This document shows positions 23,924 through 36,142 of a stretch of 64,000 nt of DNA, in pieces. Position 1 is the first letter of the stretch; each line of letters opens with the position of its first letter. The stretch is from contig NCSJ02000062.1 in NCBI GenBank assembly GCA_002812745.2, positions 62,001-126,000 of the forward strand. The letters are read 5' to 3'. This DNA comes from Scytalidium lignicola (Eukaryota; Ascomycota; Leotiomycetes). Position numbers and translations under genes: made by a program. The notes under the pieces are model-generated. The model was not told the origin of the DNA, did no database searches, and worked only from the letters and a program-made list of their open reading frames with translations.

Positions 23924-25556
23924 TGAAGTAAGTTGTAGATTTGCTTCGATGCAGAATATCTACAGAATAGTAACACGTTGATCTGGAATTTGAAACTTAG
24001 CAGAGTTGATGTTGAGGTGGGAAAGTCAAGTAGTTTGGAGAATTTGCGGTTGAAAGAAAGATTTGGTGATAAAAGAGAGAGGGCAATAGTGACAGGGATA
24101 AGAGAAGAAAGGAAGGTGAAGTGATAAAGGAAGAAGGATCTTAAGCAAAAGGTGTGGTAGTTATCTTGCGCTAAGAATAGGAAGCATCATTGTTGGGTAT
24201 GAAAATGCAAAGTCTTACAATTGTGAGGCTATTCACAATGCGCGCCTGTTAGCTGCGACAATAGTCACAGCAATAGACAGACAATAAGCCGCGCCTCCGT
24301 CCCCAAGCAGATAGCTCCAACTAACGCCTATTGTCACCCGCGTCAAACAGTGTAGCCAGCAGCTCAGACCGTCGATCAATCAATCAATCAAATATTCAAA
24401 AATCGGAATCGCCCACCAACGCTATAAGGTATTGCAGGGTAATCGGTCGGATACGCATGCAGGGTCGGAGGGCTGGAGGAGGCTGGGCGAAGGACTCGAG
24501 GTCGTGAATGGCGAGGTCGTGTGGAGGACAATGAGCGCGCAGATGGCAGCCATTTACGCCTCCTCTGCAGATTGCCGCTCGTAAGCAGCAGGTCAAGCGT
24601 GTAGATGGATCCCTTTCTTTATCGCGTACACAGTTCTCATCTTAATCACCATTCAGAGCAGGTGTTGGAAGGAGCCTTGGGTATAAGGGGACAAAGAGAA
24701 AAGGCGGGAGGTTGCAATGACAAAAGGTTGTTTATCCCATGTCGCAGCCACTAGAGCTGGCNATCCGGATTGGGTATGGCGGCCGCCGTTGCGTGAACCG
24801 CCGTGCAGTGCAGTGCAGTTGCGTCTTGAGCTGCTGTCCCCTGCCGTAGCCGTAATGCCAGCGAATATACGGCCCGCAAGAGACGGACTTTAGTTTCTCC
24901 ATTCCGACAGGGCTGGCAAGTAATGATGCAGGGGATGTTTTTCTTTGTGAACTTGTCTAATTGCTTCACGTGACCTCACACTTATTCCTTCTGCTTTTTC
25001 CTGTTGCATCGGCACTGTTCCTACAAAATATGATTAAGTATAATATAACTAATATTGTAACTTACTTTGAAATCACTCACTAGGAATCATAAACTAAAAT
25101 TCTATTTAGACATCCATTGAATTCGTTCTCCTTAAAATTAGGGTAGATGGTAAATTTTATTCAAGCTACCAGAGTTAGAGAATTGCGAAGCATGGCATGT
25201 TGGAGACAAAATAATTATATGATCCATAACTGCATATGATTAATCGAATTTCTGCTCTCTTATGAAACTCTATACGCAGCTAACCCTTAAACCTGGGTAC
25301 CACGCTGATAACATTCCTATGCACGGCTGTGTGTGGCGATCGTGCTGAAGAGTAGCTATTTAGTCTTAAACGTATAATAGAAAAAGAAGAAACTCGCTGA
25401 ACGTGAACTAATCCTGGGGGCACAAAATATCGGCTAGAAAGAAGCAAGTGCTGTCCCATCTGCCTTGAATTAGAGTGAAAGGGTTGGAGGGAAGCAGCTA
25501 AATCTAGGGATATCGCTCTGTAGCTATGTAACTAGCAACTTACGAGCTCCCTCAAA
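23924..25556. other. Intergenic, upstream of the SUN gene
   Basis: 1.6 kb between two minus-strand genes, with one N at 24762. Short frames here show no domain or exon structure. The part nearest 23924 is the SUN-gene promoter; 25000-25400 is AT-rich. Confidence 0.5.
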
Positions 25557-27534
25557 CTAATCATCCATCATGCTATTGCTGAGAACTCTCTCTTCGACAT
25601 CAGGGTCTTCGTCAGTCGGAGGAGGTCTGGTGTTGGGAACTAATAAAAAAGGCTTATTAGCTTATGGTAATACACCATAGATAGCGATGGCTTGCTTACC
25701 AGGGTCTTTCCAGTTGAACATCTTTTCATTGGGAAGCACAACTAGGAATGTGGGATAAGTATCCATGAAAGTATCGATAAACTTCAGTCCGATATTCAAT
25801 TTACCAACAACTACCTGCATCTTCATTCCTGGGAAGCAAAGAGCTAGGATTTGGTCCTCAAGCAGAAAGCTTTCAATAGTAGTCATGTCTAACTTGGCTT
25901 CGGCTTCGTCATCTGTCACATCTTCTGGCTCCAAACCAGGACCTTCCCAGGCTCTGACTTTGAGCGTACCGAGAGGTTTGATGTTTCCTGTATTACCCTC
26001 AATGTCTTTCACTCCACGAAAAGTTTCAATGGTTTTTAAATCGGCTCTCTGGGCCTCAACAACCTCAAAGTATCTCATCTCAGTTTTAATGATTTCGACG
26101 TCTTCCTTCATTGCTCTTTCAAATACGCCATGTGGAGCAGAGAGAACGACTCCAGTTTTAAATATGCGTGTAGCTTCACGGACACTAATCCCGACGTTAG
26201 CTTTTGCAGATTTATTTAACTCGTCATCATCCAAATCTGGATTATCGGAGCTAAACAAACTGGCATAACGACCACCATAAATCATTGATATGGCTTTATT
26301 GAAGTCTCCCGGAATCAAACTACTGAATTCAACCATAGCTGGAAGCTCTTCCTCCGCAAGATCACACACTCTGCGTGCAGCGTAGACGTCGTCGTTGTAT
26401 TCAGGACAGACATTGTGTGCAAGCACATAGTTGAGGAAATTTCGAATAACTGCACAGACAGCTTTAATACTGGTTTCGTTCGTCATATCAATGAAACTTG
26501 GTGCAGTGTGAGAACTACATGAGGCAAACATTAGTAGATGGTAGACTGAAAGGTTGATTGAGTTCCTACAGAAATCCTTTAACAACGCCCTCGAAATCGA
26601 CAACCCAATGTTCAGAATCTGTTGGGTCATAGAACTTGATGTTATGAGCTCCTTCACGGATATGATCGGTCGCCTGTACGTCAATTATTTCGTTTGTGGT
26701 AGAGTTTTCGACCATGTCCTTATCTAGACCTCCCCCAAAAGCTTTGGCATTGCTCGAGTCCAATCCACCAAGAGTGAGATACTTTGTGAATACATTAGCA
26801 CGGAAGGCATCGAGTTTTCGTTTGCCCCTATAGCGTTGAATGCAGGTCTGAATGCGGCTAAAGGCAATACTGTTAGAAGGTGAACTGAGTTAGGCCTCGA
26901 GAACTCACGTGTGGAACGGGATATCACTGTTTTATGTATTAGAAATTTTCTCATAGATAGGACTGTATCACTTACGAGGTATAGTATTCTCTCTCCTCAT
27001 AGAAGTCTCCTGGAGTCATTGGAGAATCGGCATAAAATTCTGAGTGATGTTAGCATACCATACAGAGTAAGTAGTGCAGAAAGATATACCTTCAAAACCT
27101 GTTGCTGGTGGTAACCGATTCTTTCCACTGCTCTTCTTCTTCTTTTTCTTCTTTTTTTCTGCTACAGGTGCAGCTTCATCTTCATCGCCCACATCTGCAC
27201 TCTCACTCGGTTTCACGTTCGTATTCTCTTCTCTATCATCTGTAGCATCTTTCGCAGTATGAACTGGCGACAAAGAACGACTGGGTGTGGATTGACGAAT
27301 AGGATTTTCGTGTTTGTCATGAGTAGGTGAAGCAGGACGAACCGGCGTGGGAGGAGGAACAGTAGGAACATCAGGAGATGCTAAGCCAGGATCAATATCA
27401 GTCTGTGCTGCTGGTCGGAGGCTTAGCAACTCCTCCCTAGTATATGTCGCAGTCCTCTTCTCAATATCGTCGGGGAGAGTGTTGAGGTTAAGATTGCTAA
27501 GAGCACGGCTTAGCTCTTCAGAATGTGAAGACAT
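25557..27534 (-). CDS. arb1: Arb1, Argonaute siRNA chaperone (ARC) complex subunit
   Basis: Six exons (27534-27090, 27039-26976, 26926-26909, 26857-26570, 26514-25700, 25639-25557) give 570 aa. The N-terminal ~140 residues are disordered, Pro/Ser-rich, and end in a lysine run (eight K) followed by SSGKNRLPPATGFEEFYAD, the start of the Arb1 domain. Characteristic blocks are FYADSPMTPGDFYEER, CIQRYRGKRKLDAFRANVF, TKYLTLGGLDSS and the C-terminal FLLEDQILALCFPGMKMQVVVG. In Schizosaccharomyces pombe, Arb1 with Arb2 binds Argonaute carrying duplex siRNA and is required for heterochromatin. Its presence implies, but does not prove, nuclear RNAi in this organism. The third exon is only 18 nt. The acidic C-terminus (TDEDPDVEE...MMDD) comes from the last exon, which is phase-consistent. 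Confidence 0.88.
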
Positions 27535-29835
27535 GGCTGGAGTCGTAGAGGCTGATTGGTGTTAGCATAGAGTAGCCCTCTCGAGACTATCTGACCGCAG
27601 GCGCGTTTTCACCTCGGGAGAAAACGAATGAATAATTCCTTTAGGTAATTGCAGATAGTGGGAATATTCACCTTAGACAACGCGGGGTTGAAGGGGCTGT
27701 GCAAGAAAGAGGTTCTTATTAGATATCTTGAAGGCAGCCGTTGAACCGTGAATCATTGGATTTCTAAGAAATAAAGTACTGTTGTGGTGGCAGTGAGGAA
27801 ATAGAAAAAGAAAAAGNAAAAAAATGCACTTCCCCATAGAAGGAATATTGAATGAGGTTTAAGTGAATCTAACGTATCCTAGCGTTCTAGGAACAAAGGA
27901 ATAGAAAGAGGAAAGAGCGCTCCCAAGAGGATCAAAATCACGCTATACATCAGAATCTATAGCTAGTGAACAACAAAAACTGACATGAATTACTGTTCGC
28001 TTCTTGTTGTTTGCACCTATTCAGCAAACAACATATAGAGTTCATAGTGCAATACAACGGTTAAGAAAAAGTTGAACAGCTCCTATTTGAGTTGGGGGCG
28101 CCACTTTAGTGATATTAAACAACACATCTAACTGTGTTGCCATTTCTCTCGATATTATTGCAAATGGTGAATTGAATGAACAAATTAAAATTGAAATCAA
28201 AATCAAACTGACATTATCACATCCGTTGAGCACTTTCCTAGATCGTTGGAACTTTGTTTGCTAACATGTCGTTGGACACTAGGCGCCGCTTGAGGCAGTG
28301 CTTGCCACAATGCATGTTGCCCCTTCTAGGTAGAAAGGCAACTACGCAACACTTCTACACGGCATTATGCCTGTAGCTTATCTGGATTCCTTCAATTGCT
28401 GATTTGAGAGATGGTGCTCGGGATTATTTGACGAGTCGGGGCAAGTTGCTTAGGCTGGCCGAGAGTAGTAGGGCGTAAATGCAGATACCTCTTCCAGTAC
28501 CTTCTATCAAGAAACCGGATATATATCCCCATTTGTTTGGTATGCATGCAGCTAGGGTGAAAGGTCTACTCCTCTATACCAGTATCAAGTCATTGTAAAT
28601 GAACATGGGCATGGATGATTCTGCCATACTGTATCAGCAAGCCTGGCTGGATTTAGGTGCCGTTCTTTTCCGAACGCCTCTTAGAAGACAAGTTAACAGA
28701 GATAAGGAATATCATCAAGTGGAAATTATTGGAAGACTTGAAGATTAGGAAAATATATTCAAGGTTAAATCCTAGAAAGTGAGAAAGGATATCAGCAGTC
28801 CTCAACTATCTTGGCATTGTCAAAAGACGACAAGAGACGACAAAAGATTTCTTTGAAAGGGAAAAGGAGTAGCATGGCCAGACAGAATGAAGTATACTGC
28901 AAAGCAGATATCTATGGTGAGGCGAAAGCTGTGACTGCTCTGCGTTTATAGCTAGCAGAATAGGACATTACGTGTGTGGTGAATGATGGAGATGAGGATG
29001 GTGATAATGAGACCTACAGTAGTTTTAATCTACGCTATCAGCGTCCACAGCTGGCCACTTGGTCTCTTAGTCAGCTTGAGCTTTACACGGAATTATGGTA
29101 GTGATGCTGAATTTTCCGCATCTTGTGCAGGAGGTAGCGGTCTGCAAATTGATCATGGTCGAAGAGGATGTCTCACTCTTTTGGTGGCCGGCAGTGGCAA
29201 CGTTAGCGGCGATGGAGGACACAATAATTACGGAAAACTAAGAAGCCTACGAAAATGCCTGGTGCTTTAAAGGTAACTGTAGAGGAGCTCAGACACTGTC
29301 ATGATGCAGAAAAGGGGCAGTGCGCGCAGTGGACACTTTGCCGTTCATGCATGCTGACTGCTTCAAGGCAATTTGACTTACTGTACCGCAATTAATTACA
29401 GTGATTAAAAGCGCCAAGTGCAATGATGAATGACTTCTCCGTTAGAGGCATCTTATGCTCCTTAGATTGCTTGTCCCCTTACTGCCGTCCCCTTACTATC
29501 CCTGTAACTAACCAGTGTTGCCCTTGTGCTGTGTCCCCCAACCAACTAAGACCACCCGCGCGTGTGGGCGTCTGTGTCCAGTCCGTGAGGCCGCCAAAGG
29601 ATGCCAGCCACGACCTCTCCACCAACATGGGCGCGCGCCTTCCAGCAATCCTACTGCCGCCATCATCTGCTCAGCCTTTTCTTTTTTGTGCCCTCAGCCG
29701 GATCCGAAAATTGCACTCTTCTGCACGCACCGGGGACAAAACTCGGTGCAATTCCCCGTCGTCTTTGGAATTTCCCATATCACTCCTTTGATTCCCCATC
29801 ATGATAGAGTCGTAGCCCGGCGACACCAGGTCAAG
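27535..29835. other. Divergent intergenic region (Arb1 / inositol kinase)
   Basis: 2.3 kb containing both promoters and an AT-rich middle (27.8-29.3 kb) with no convincing gene. An N at 27817 sits in a poly-A-rich tract. A frame at 28983-29270 was considered and not accepted. Confidence 0.5.
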
Positions 29836-30934
29836 ATGACGGCGAAACAACTGCCCAGCCACAAGGACTTGATCAACTACAACTATGCGGTCGCCGGCCA
29901 GTGAGTAATATCCGGTCTCTGCACCAAACATTTTGCTTTGCAAAAGCTGTTCTGGAAAGCTGACATGCGACCCACCTAGTGATGGAACACTCAGCGACAT
30001 CGACGGCGAGCTCTTCATCAAGCCCTGCACGCGCGCCGAGGTCGAGTTCTATGAGACCTCCGTGGCCTCCTATCCCAATTTCGCAGAAATCATGCCCACC
30101 TTCCTTGGAACTCTAGAGCTCGGTCACCAACACAATGCCTCTGCGATCGAGGAGCAAGGCGGAGCTCTGATCTCCAAACATACCATCCCTGAAGTAGTTG
30201 TCCCGGTCACCACGAAGCGGATCACCACAAACCTCGCCGTGGTGCTGGAGAATGCCGCGCATGGGTTTGTGCGCCCCAACATCCTCGATGTGAAGCTGGG
30301 TGTGCGCTTGTGGGCCGACGACGCGCTGCCAGAGAAGAAGGAGCGCTTTGATAAGGTGACGGAAGAAACAACGCATAAAGATTTAGGTTTTCGCATAGCG
30401 GGCATGAGAGTATGGCAAGGGCGTCGCGCAATTGGAAAAGCTGGTTTAGATGAGGAAGGATACAAGATCTACGACAAAAATTACGGACGGTTTGAATTAG
30501 ACAAGCACAATGTTGCTGATGCATTCAGGAATTTTATATTTAATGATCCGGCTGGCATCGACGAGGAGTTAGGGAGACTTGTGGCTCAAGCATTTCATTC
30601 GGATTTAAGGCGGATACAGAAGGTTTTGGAGGAACAGGAGAGTCGCATGTTTTCGGCCAGTCTCCTTTTCGTTTTCGAAGGCGATGGCGTTGCACTGCGT
30701 GCCGCCATGGAGGAAGCCAGCAGGTCTCCTGCGACGCTGCCCAACGGTGATGGAGACAGTGATCAGTCGGAAGACGACGACGACTTGGAGCAGCTTACGA
30801 CTCCTAAAATATACACGGTCAAGCTTATAGATTTTGCGCATGCCTTCTGGACCCCTGGGACTGGGCCAGATGAGAACTCTTTGCTCGGCGTACGAAGTGT
30901 TGCGAATATCCTGGAGTCTTTGGGTGAATCATAA
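29836..30934 (+). CDS. Inositol polyphosphate multikinase (IPK family)
   Basis: Two exons (29836-29900, 29980-30934) give 339 aa. The family signature PxxxDxKxG is present as PNILDVKLG at about residues 121-129. A VAGHDG substrate or ATP-site block starts the fold at ~19-24 across the intron, and the second catalytic aspartate lies in KLIDFAHAFW at ~303-312. An acidic insert (DSDQSEDDDDLEQL) just before the last motif resembles the acidic loop of yeast Arg82. The protein phosphorylates inositol tris/tetrakisphosphates on the route to InsP5/InsP6 and pyrophosphates, mainly in the nucleus. The size and the VAGHDG start favour an IPMK/Arg82-type enzyme over the much longer Kcs1 kinases. Confidence 0.9.
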
Positions 30935-31706
30935 ATACGTTGTGCTAACTCTACATCTGCGCATCCATATATGCATGTATTAAGCGTTTATATTTTAGAT
31001 ACCAATTCGAGCATCATAGACATGCTCCAACCGACTCTCTACTCTTTTCTTTCTCCCTCTACTGCTCCCACTCAATTCCAAGTTATCTACACGGTGTCAT
31101 GATTGCCATTAACTTGCCTCGTTTTGGACTTGTAATAAGCTGGGCCGCAGCACCTTGTGATTAGATGTGGTCAGCCACGCCACACCAAACCATCATCATA
31201 TTACGGGGGAAAGAAACAGCTGAATAGGACCAGCTGAATATTTTCTTTACTTTTACGGCACTCTGACAACCCACCCTACTTTGTATATTTGGTTTAGTAT
31301 ATAGGCCGCCTTAGAATTTTTTTTNCTTTTTTTTTTTTCTGCAGCGTGGGATTTTGAAACTAGCCCTTCAAAATAGCTCCATAGCCTTGCAGTCATGCCA
31401 GCTCTCTACACTCGTGGGGTCATGCAACCTTAACTTGGTAATAAGATCTCCTGAGGTAATCTTACATGGCCACATGAGCGTACGAGGTCATTCGTATTTG
31501 AAATTCGAATACCCTCCCGTACATCCGTGGCTTACTGTATGACAAACTAGCAAGATCGCAACCTGGATCTCTCACTCACTCACCCAGCAAGGCTGACAAT
31601 CCCAGCCCCACGGCACGCGCCTCCCGTAACCTTGCCGTCAGCCACAGCTTAAACTCCACCACGAGCTCCAGCAGCTCCAGATTTCAGCTGCAACGTATCA
31701 GGAGCT
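30935..31706. other. Intergenic, upstream of Clp1
   Basis: 772 bp between two plus-strand genes, with a T-rich tract interrupted by N at 31325. It probably holds the inositol kinase 3' UTR and the Clp1 promoter. Confidence 0.5.
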
Positions 31707-33355
31707 ATGTCAATACCAGGATTAGGACAAGCCGCAGCTACAGTAGGCGCCTCAAACCGACCAGCCAGCTCAACTATTTCCAAATGCTAACAGTTATTTG
31801 GATACCAGGCTTCATTTGCATCTCCAGTGGTAGCAAAACAAACTGCCGTTCACGAAATCCAACCAAACTCAGAATGGAGGTTCGAAGTCCCAATCGGGCA
31901 AGATATTGAAGTCAAGGTATTTATTTCTCAAGCAATTTCCGCATAACCTTCTTGCCCGTCCGTATTTTCTAACTCCCATTTCCCCTCTCCTCAAAAGGTT
32001 CTCTCAGGCACAGCAGAAATCTTCGGCACCGAACTAGCCCTCAACCACACCTACACCTTCCGCGGCCTCAAATCCGCCATATACTCCTGGCATGGCTGCC
32101 GTCTCGAAGTCTCGGGTTCCTGCGAGGAATACACCGCGGAGGAAACGCCGATGGTGTCCTACGTCAACACGCATTTCGCGCTCGAGAGACTCCGCCAGGA
32201 AGCAAGCAGCTCGAATCGAGACGGGCCACGAGTGCTTGTGATTGGGCCTACGAACGCTGGGAAGACGAGTCTGGTGAAGTTATTAACGGCGTATGCGATC
32301 CGGATGGGGAGACAACCTATGGTAGTCAACGCCGATACTAGAGAGGGATTGTTATCTATCCCGGGAAGTTTGACGGCTGTGCCTTTTGCGTCGATTCTTG
32401 ATGTCGAGGAGGGATGGGGGAGTAGTCCTACTAATGGGCCCAGTCCCGTGCCGGTCAAGTTACCGCTCTGTTATTATTATGGATTACCTAGTCCCGAGGA
32501 CAATACGAAGATTTACAAGCCTGTGTTAACGAGGATGGCGCTGGCAGTTACTAGTCGAGTTGCGGACGATTCTACGATTCGGGATACGGGGTTGATTATT
32601 GATACGCCAGGCGTCATTAGTCAAGGGAAGGGAGGATACGAGTTGATTTCACATATTGTCTCGGAGTTTCAAGGTAGGAGCTTCCCTTTCCAAGGCTATT
32701 CTTTATGCGTGGATGCTTATCTGAGATACATAGTCAATGTCATTCTTGTTCTGGGATCAGAGCGTTTGCATAGTGAAATGATACGCCGGTTTTCTAGCCA
32801 CAAAACTACTAATGGGGAGGAAGTCACAATAGTGAAGCTAGACAAGTCCGGTGGTTGTGTGGATAGGGATGATGAATACCTACAGCAGAGCAGAGAAGCG
32901 TCGATAAAGGAATATTTCTTTGGAGACCCCAAAAGAACTTTAAGTCCTCACACTCAGCAGGTCGATTTTGATGCTCTAACCGTCTACAAAGTCCGCGAAG
33001 GTAGGGTAGCAGTATTTCGTGTTATTGAGACCTTTTTAGCTGATTATGATATTCAGAACATTCAATACTTTCCTCTTTCCTCCCAGGTGGTGAAGAGGAA
33101 GACCATCAGGATCTCTTTGAGAAGATCGAGCCCTCTACGATGATGCTACACTGCATCCTGGCAGTCATGTATGCTTCAACCATCGATTCCCAAGACACAA
33201 TCCGAGATGCGAGCATAATGGGTTTTGTTTATGTAGCAGAAGTGGATGAGAAGAGGAGAAAGCTCAAGCTGCTAGCCCCCCTGAATACTAGAGTAACAGA
33301 TCGGCCAATGATTTGGGGTCCTTGGCCGGAACCTGTCATGAATTTAGTAGGATAA
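31707..33355 (+). CDS. clp1: Clp1, mRNA cleavage/polyadenylation factor
   Basis: Five exons (31707-31742, 31809-31916, 31998-32673, 32734-33000, 33087-33355) give 451 aa. The N-terminal beta domain contains SEWRFEVPIGQDIEVKV and the FRGLKSAIYSWHGC block. The central P-loop GPTNAGKTS is at residues 131-139, then VNADTREG and IIDTPGV, the Walker-like elements of the polynucleotide kinase fold. The C-terminal domain ends with WGPWPEPVMNLVG. Clp1 belongs to cleavage factor IA and bridges Pcf11 to the rest of the 3'-end machinery. In yeasts it binds ATP but has lost RNA kinase activity; activity here is unknown. The start at MSIPGLGQAAAT is followed by a 36-nt first exon. The boundary of intron 1 is the least certain join. 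Confidence 0.95.
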
Positions 33356-33618
33356 TAAAAGAAATCTGATCAAGAGTAGATTCTGCTTTGTAATTTTGTG
33401 GAATATAACAGAGTCGATACAGCAAGAAACCACGCTTGCGCCAGAACTCGCCCCTGCGAATCATGGAAAGAGTTGTCTTATAAAAAATCGAAACACCCTT
33501 TTACGCCCATTAAGTAAATTTAAAGGTTCCTCCAGATGATTGTCCTAACCGCCTCAGCCCCACTTTATCCATCCGCTATGGGTATCTTCGATTTCCTTGC
33601 TTAAGGGATTCATCCACT

Positions 33619-34202
33619 TTAATCCGTCGTCTGAATCTTATGATCGCCTTTAACTGCATCTGCATAAGTAGGTGGCGGCGGCCCTGCATTTGAACTGCTC
33701 GGCTCTCCACCCGCAGCAGCATTGTTATTCCACGTCCCATTCGGCTCTTGATGCACTGGAGGAGCCATTGGAGCAGTGGTTCCGTAGCCCTGATTAGGCG
33801 CGACGCAGCCGTTCGTCCTGGAGTTCGAATTCGAGTTCATAGGCACCCTCCGCTGCGATCCATCTGAGCCTTGCACAATGATATACGTAACGCGCGCAGA
33901 CTCGGCATCTTGCGGGAGTAAGAGGTATTCTGGTTCCGGGTACTTTGCGATGATGTACCAAGCGTGGAGGAGGCCAGGGAGGAAGCCTAGCATGCAGAGG
34001 AGGATGTTGATAAGGGAGTCAGCGGAGCAGATGCCGCGTTTTACCCACACTGATGACCGATTAGAGAGTATTCTGCATGAAATATAGCGACGGCACACAG
34101 GTTGACTGCAGAACTAGAGGTTCAATTCAGGAGGAAGGACGTACCTGCAAGTGGGGGGAAGAGGATGGCGAGCACCGCGAGGAAGATGTCCGAAGAGCAC
34201 AT
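33619..34202 (-). CDS. Pmp3/UPF0057 family proteolipid with extended C-terminus
   Basis: Two exons (34202-34145, 34049-33619) give 162 aa. The N-terminal ~55 residues form the Pmp3 two-helix hairpin: FLAVLAILFPPLAVWVKRGIC then ADSLINILLCMLGFLPGLLHAWYIIAKYP. Unlike the ~55-residue yeast Pmp3, the chain continues with about 100 polar residues that are Pro/Asn-rich and end in PPPPTYADAVKGDHKIQTTD, containing a PPxY-type motif (PPPTYADA). Pmp3 proteins sit in the plasma membrane and influence membrane potential and salt tolerance. A PPxY site could recruit a WW-domain/HECT ubiquitin ligase of the Rsp5 kind, which is inference. It converges on Clp1 with 263 bp between stops. Confidence 0.9.
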
Positions 34203-34595
34203 TGTTAATTCGTAGTGCCTTTGCGATGCTGTTATTATGTAGGAATCCGTCTTGTGAGGTGAAGTGAGATATATATTCCGTGGTGATTGATTGAAGTAGC
34301 GTTAAGGGACGAAGGACGAGGACGAGGACGAATGACGAAGGTAGATAAGTACTTTGTATGGTCGGCTTTGGTTGTCGCCTGATTGCAGTCGTCGCAAGTG
34401 TGCGTCATTGGAGGGTGGTGGCGGTGCAATCATTTCCAGTAGCGAGGTACCCTAGCGTCGGCGTAATCGATAAGGCTCCAGGAAACAAATAAATCTTCCA
34501 GGTAGNTTTTTTTAATAGGCACAAGAGCTTCCAATAGTCACCATCTCCACTCACATCTACCCCGAAGAGGCTGGTCCAGAATTCCCAGAATCACC
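34203..34595. promoter_or_regulatory. Bidirectional promoter region (Pmp3-like / Rpc37)
   Basis: 393 bp between divergent start codons, with an N at 34506 beside a T run. A GACGAGGAC-type repeat lies at 34310-34340. No specific factor site was identified. Confidence 0.5.
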
Positions 34596-35713
34596 ATGGA
34601 TGACATACAAGATGATCAAACGGATCCCGATCCCATCAAGGCAACCTATGATGTTTACATCAAGCCGCACATCTCTGCTAACCGCGAACTCTACATCCTC
34701 CAATTCCCAAACCGTGACTCTAAACAAGCATACTCTGCAACATTCCAATCCAAACCTCACAAGCTACGCACTAAGCCTAGGGCTGGAATGGTTGAAATTG
34801 AAGTGCCAATTGATACCTGGAGAAACTATGATCGAGAGAAGGGTATCAGGTGGGGTGAATCGATGCGACGAAGTCAAATGGTGAAGGGTGGTGGCAGTTA
34901 TGGATTGCCTGGCGGTTTTGGCATTGGCGGGGCCCAGCCATCAGGAAGGGGTCGAGGAAGAGGGGAGATAGATGATATGGCACTCCAGGAGCGATTACTG
35001 GAAGATTATGCTGGTGCTGTTCAAAGAGAACAGGTCTTGACGAGACAGACGTTAGGAGGACAGATGGTTGCGGACGAAGCCACTACCCCACGATACATGA
35101 TTGGCGCATTCAGGAACAGTAAGTCGGAAGTTCATATATTTATATTTGTATTATACAACTGCTAATATTCTCTGTTGAAGATCAACTTCATCTTACTCCG
35201 GTTGATAAAATTGTCCAAATGCGTCCTCAATTCCATCATCTTGATGCCCAAGCAGAACAAGACCGTCTAACTCGACCACGCGACCCAAATTCCACAAACG
35301 CCCGTCCCTCTGAAGCTCGAGCTATCCACATGACTGTAAAATCAACCATTGATGGAGAGGAAGACATAATAGACAATATGGCTACGCGCATCTCGACTAC
35401 TCAAGCTGAAGATTGGAAGCGACTACGTTTCATCGACGAGAACAGTGCCGAGGCCTGGGAAGTGTTTCATGAGAACCTATTCATTGGGAAAGGAGACGAT
35501 AAAGAAGCCCAAGAGGACTCCTTGGGCAAAGTACCTAATCTTAAAAGCGGGTTTGGGGATGCACAGTATATGGATGCCATTAGTGCGCCTCTAGATGCTG
35601 CGAAGCTCTCGAGGAGTAATGCAGAGAGAGAGCTGGAGGATCGCAAGGGCAAGAAGGTTGCAGAAGATGAGGAGAGTGAGAGCACCGATACTCTTCCCAA
35701 TACTCCGCAGTGA
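34596..35713 (+). CDS. rpc37: RNA polymerase III subunit Rpc37 (RPC5/Sin-like)
   Basis: Two exons (34596-35118, 35181-35713) give 351 aa. The N-terminal Rpc5/Sin domain is seen in ATYDVYIKPHISANRELYILQFPNRD, KPRAGMVEIEVPIDT and KGIRWGESMRRSQ. A glycine-rich segment (GGFGIGG, GRGRGRG) and MIGAFRNNQLHLTPVDKIVQMRPQFHHLDA follow, the last being the conserved dimerisation or linker block. With Rpc53, Rpc37 forms the TFIIF-like subcomplex of Pol III needed for initiation, termination and reinitiation. The tail is acidic and probably disordered. The intron is 62 bp and phase-consistent. Confidence 0.9.
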
Positions 35714-36142
35714 GAGACAAAATGGTAATACACTCCTGGCTCTGTAAAACCTTTTCCTATTCTTTGGCATTTGCATTTGGGTGGTGTTGAAAAGGGATAC
35801 CCCACATGATTGATTATGAATAGAACAGAGTTACTTGTCAGACAATTTTTCCAGTTGTAGTAAAATAGATATGGCCGTGAATCAGTAAACAATTGAAAAA
35901 AAAACCTGTACTTTCGTCATCTAAAACAGGTGGATAATGGATTATGAAATTTGAAAAGCTATCTTGGTGGTCTCACACCCCACCATCTTAAATCCGAACC
36001 CGATAAGATAAAGTCCTGAGCTCCGATCAACGTCGATCAACCTCGGATTATTCCAACCAGCCAGCCATATGCGGTACGAAATACCGCGATAGTTTAAGGA
36101 GAGGTACCAGCTACTGTTTAGAAGCGTCTGCGCAAGGTTATA
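35714..36142. other. Intergenic between Rpc37 and DDB1 genes
   Basis: 429 bp containing the Rpc37 3' UTR and the DDB1 promoter. No gene seen. Confidence 0.5.

Noticed and set aside
28983..29270. 95-codon frame upstream of the inositol kinase
   Set aside because: It lies in an AT-rich intergenic stretch with no domain, no partner exon and no conserved context.
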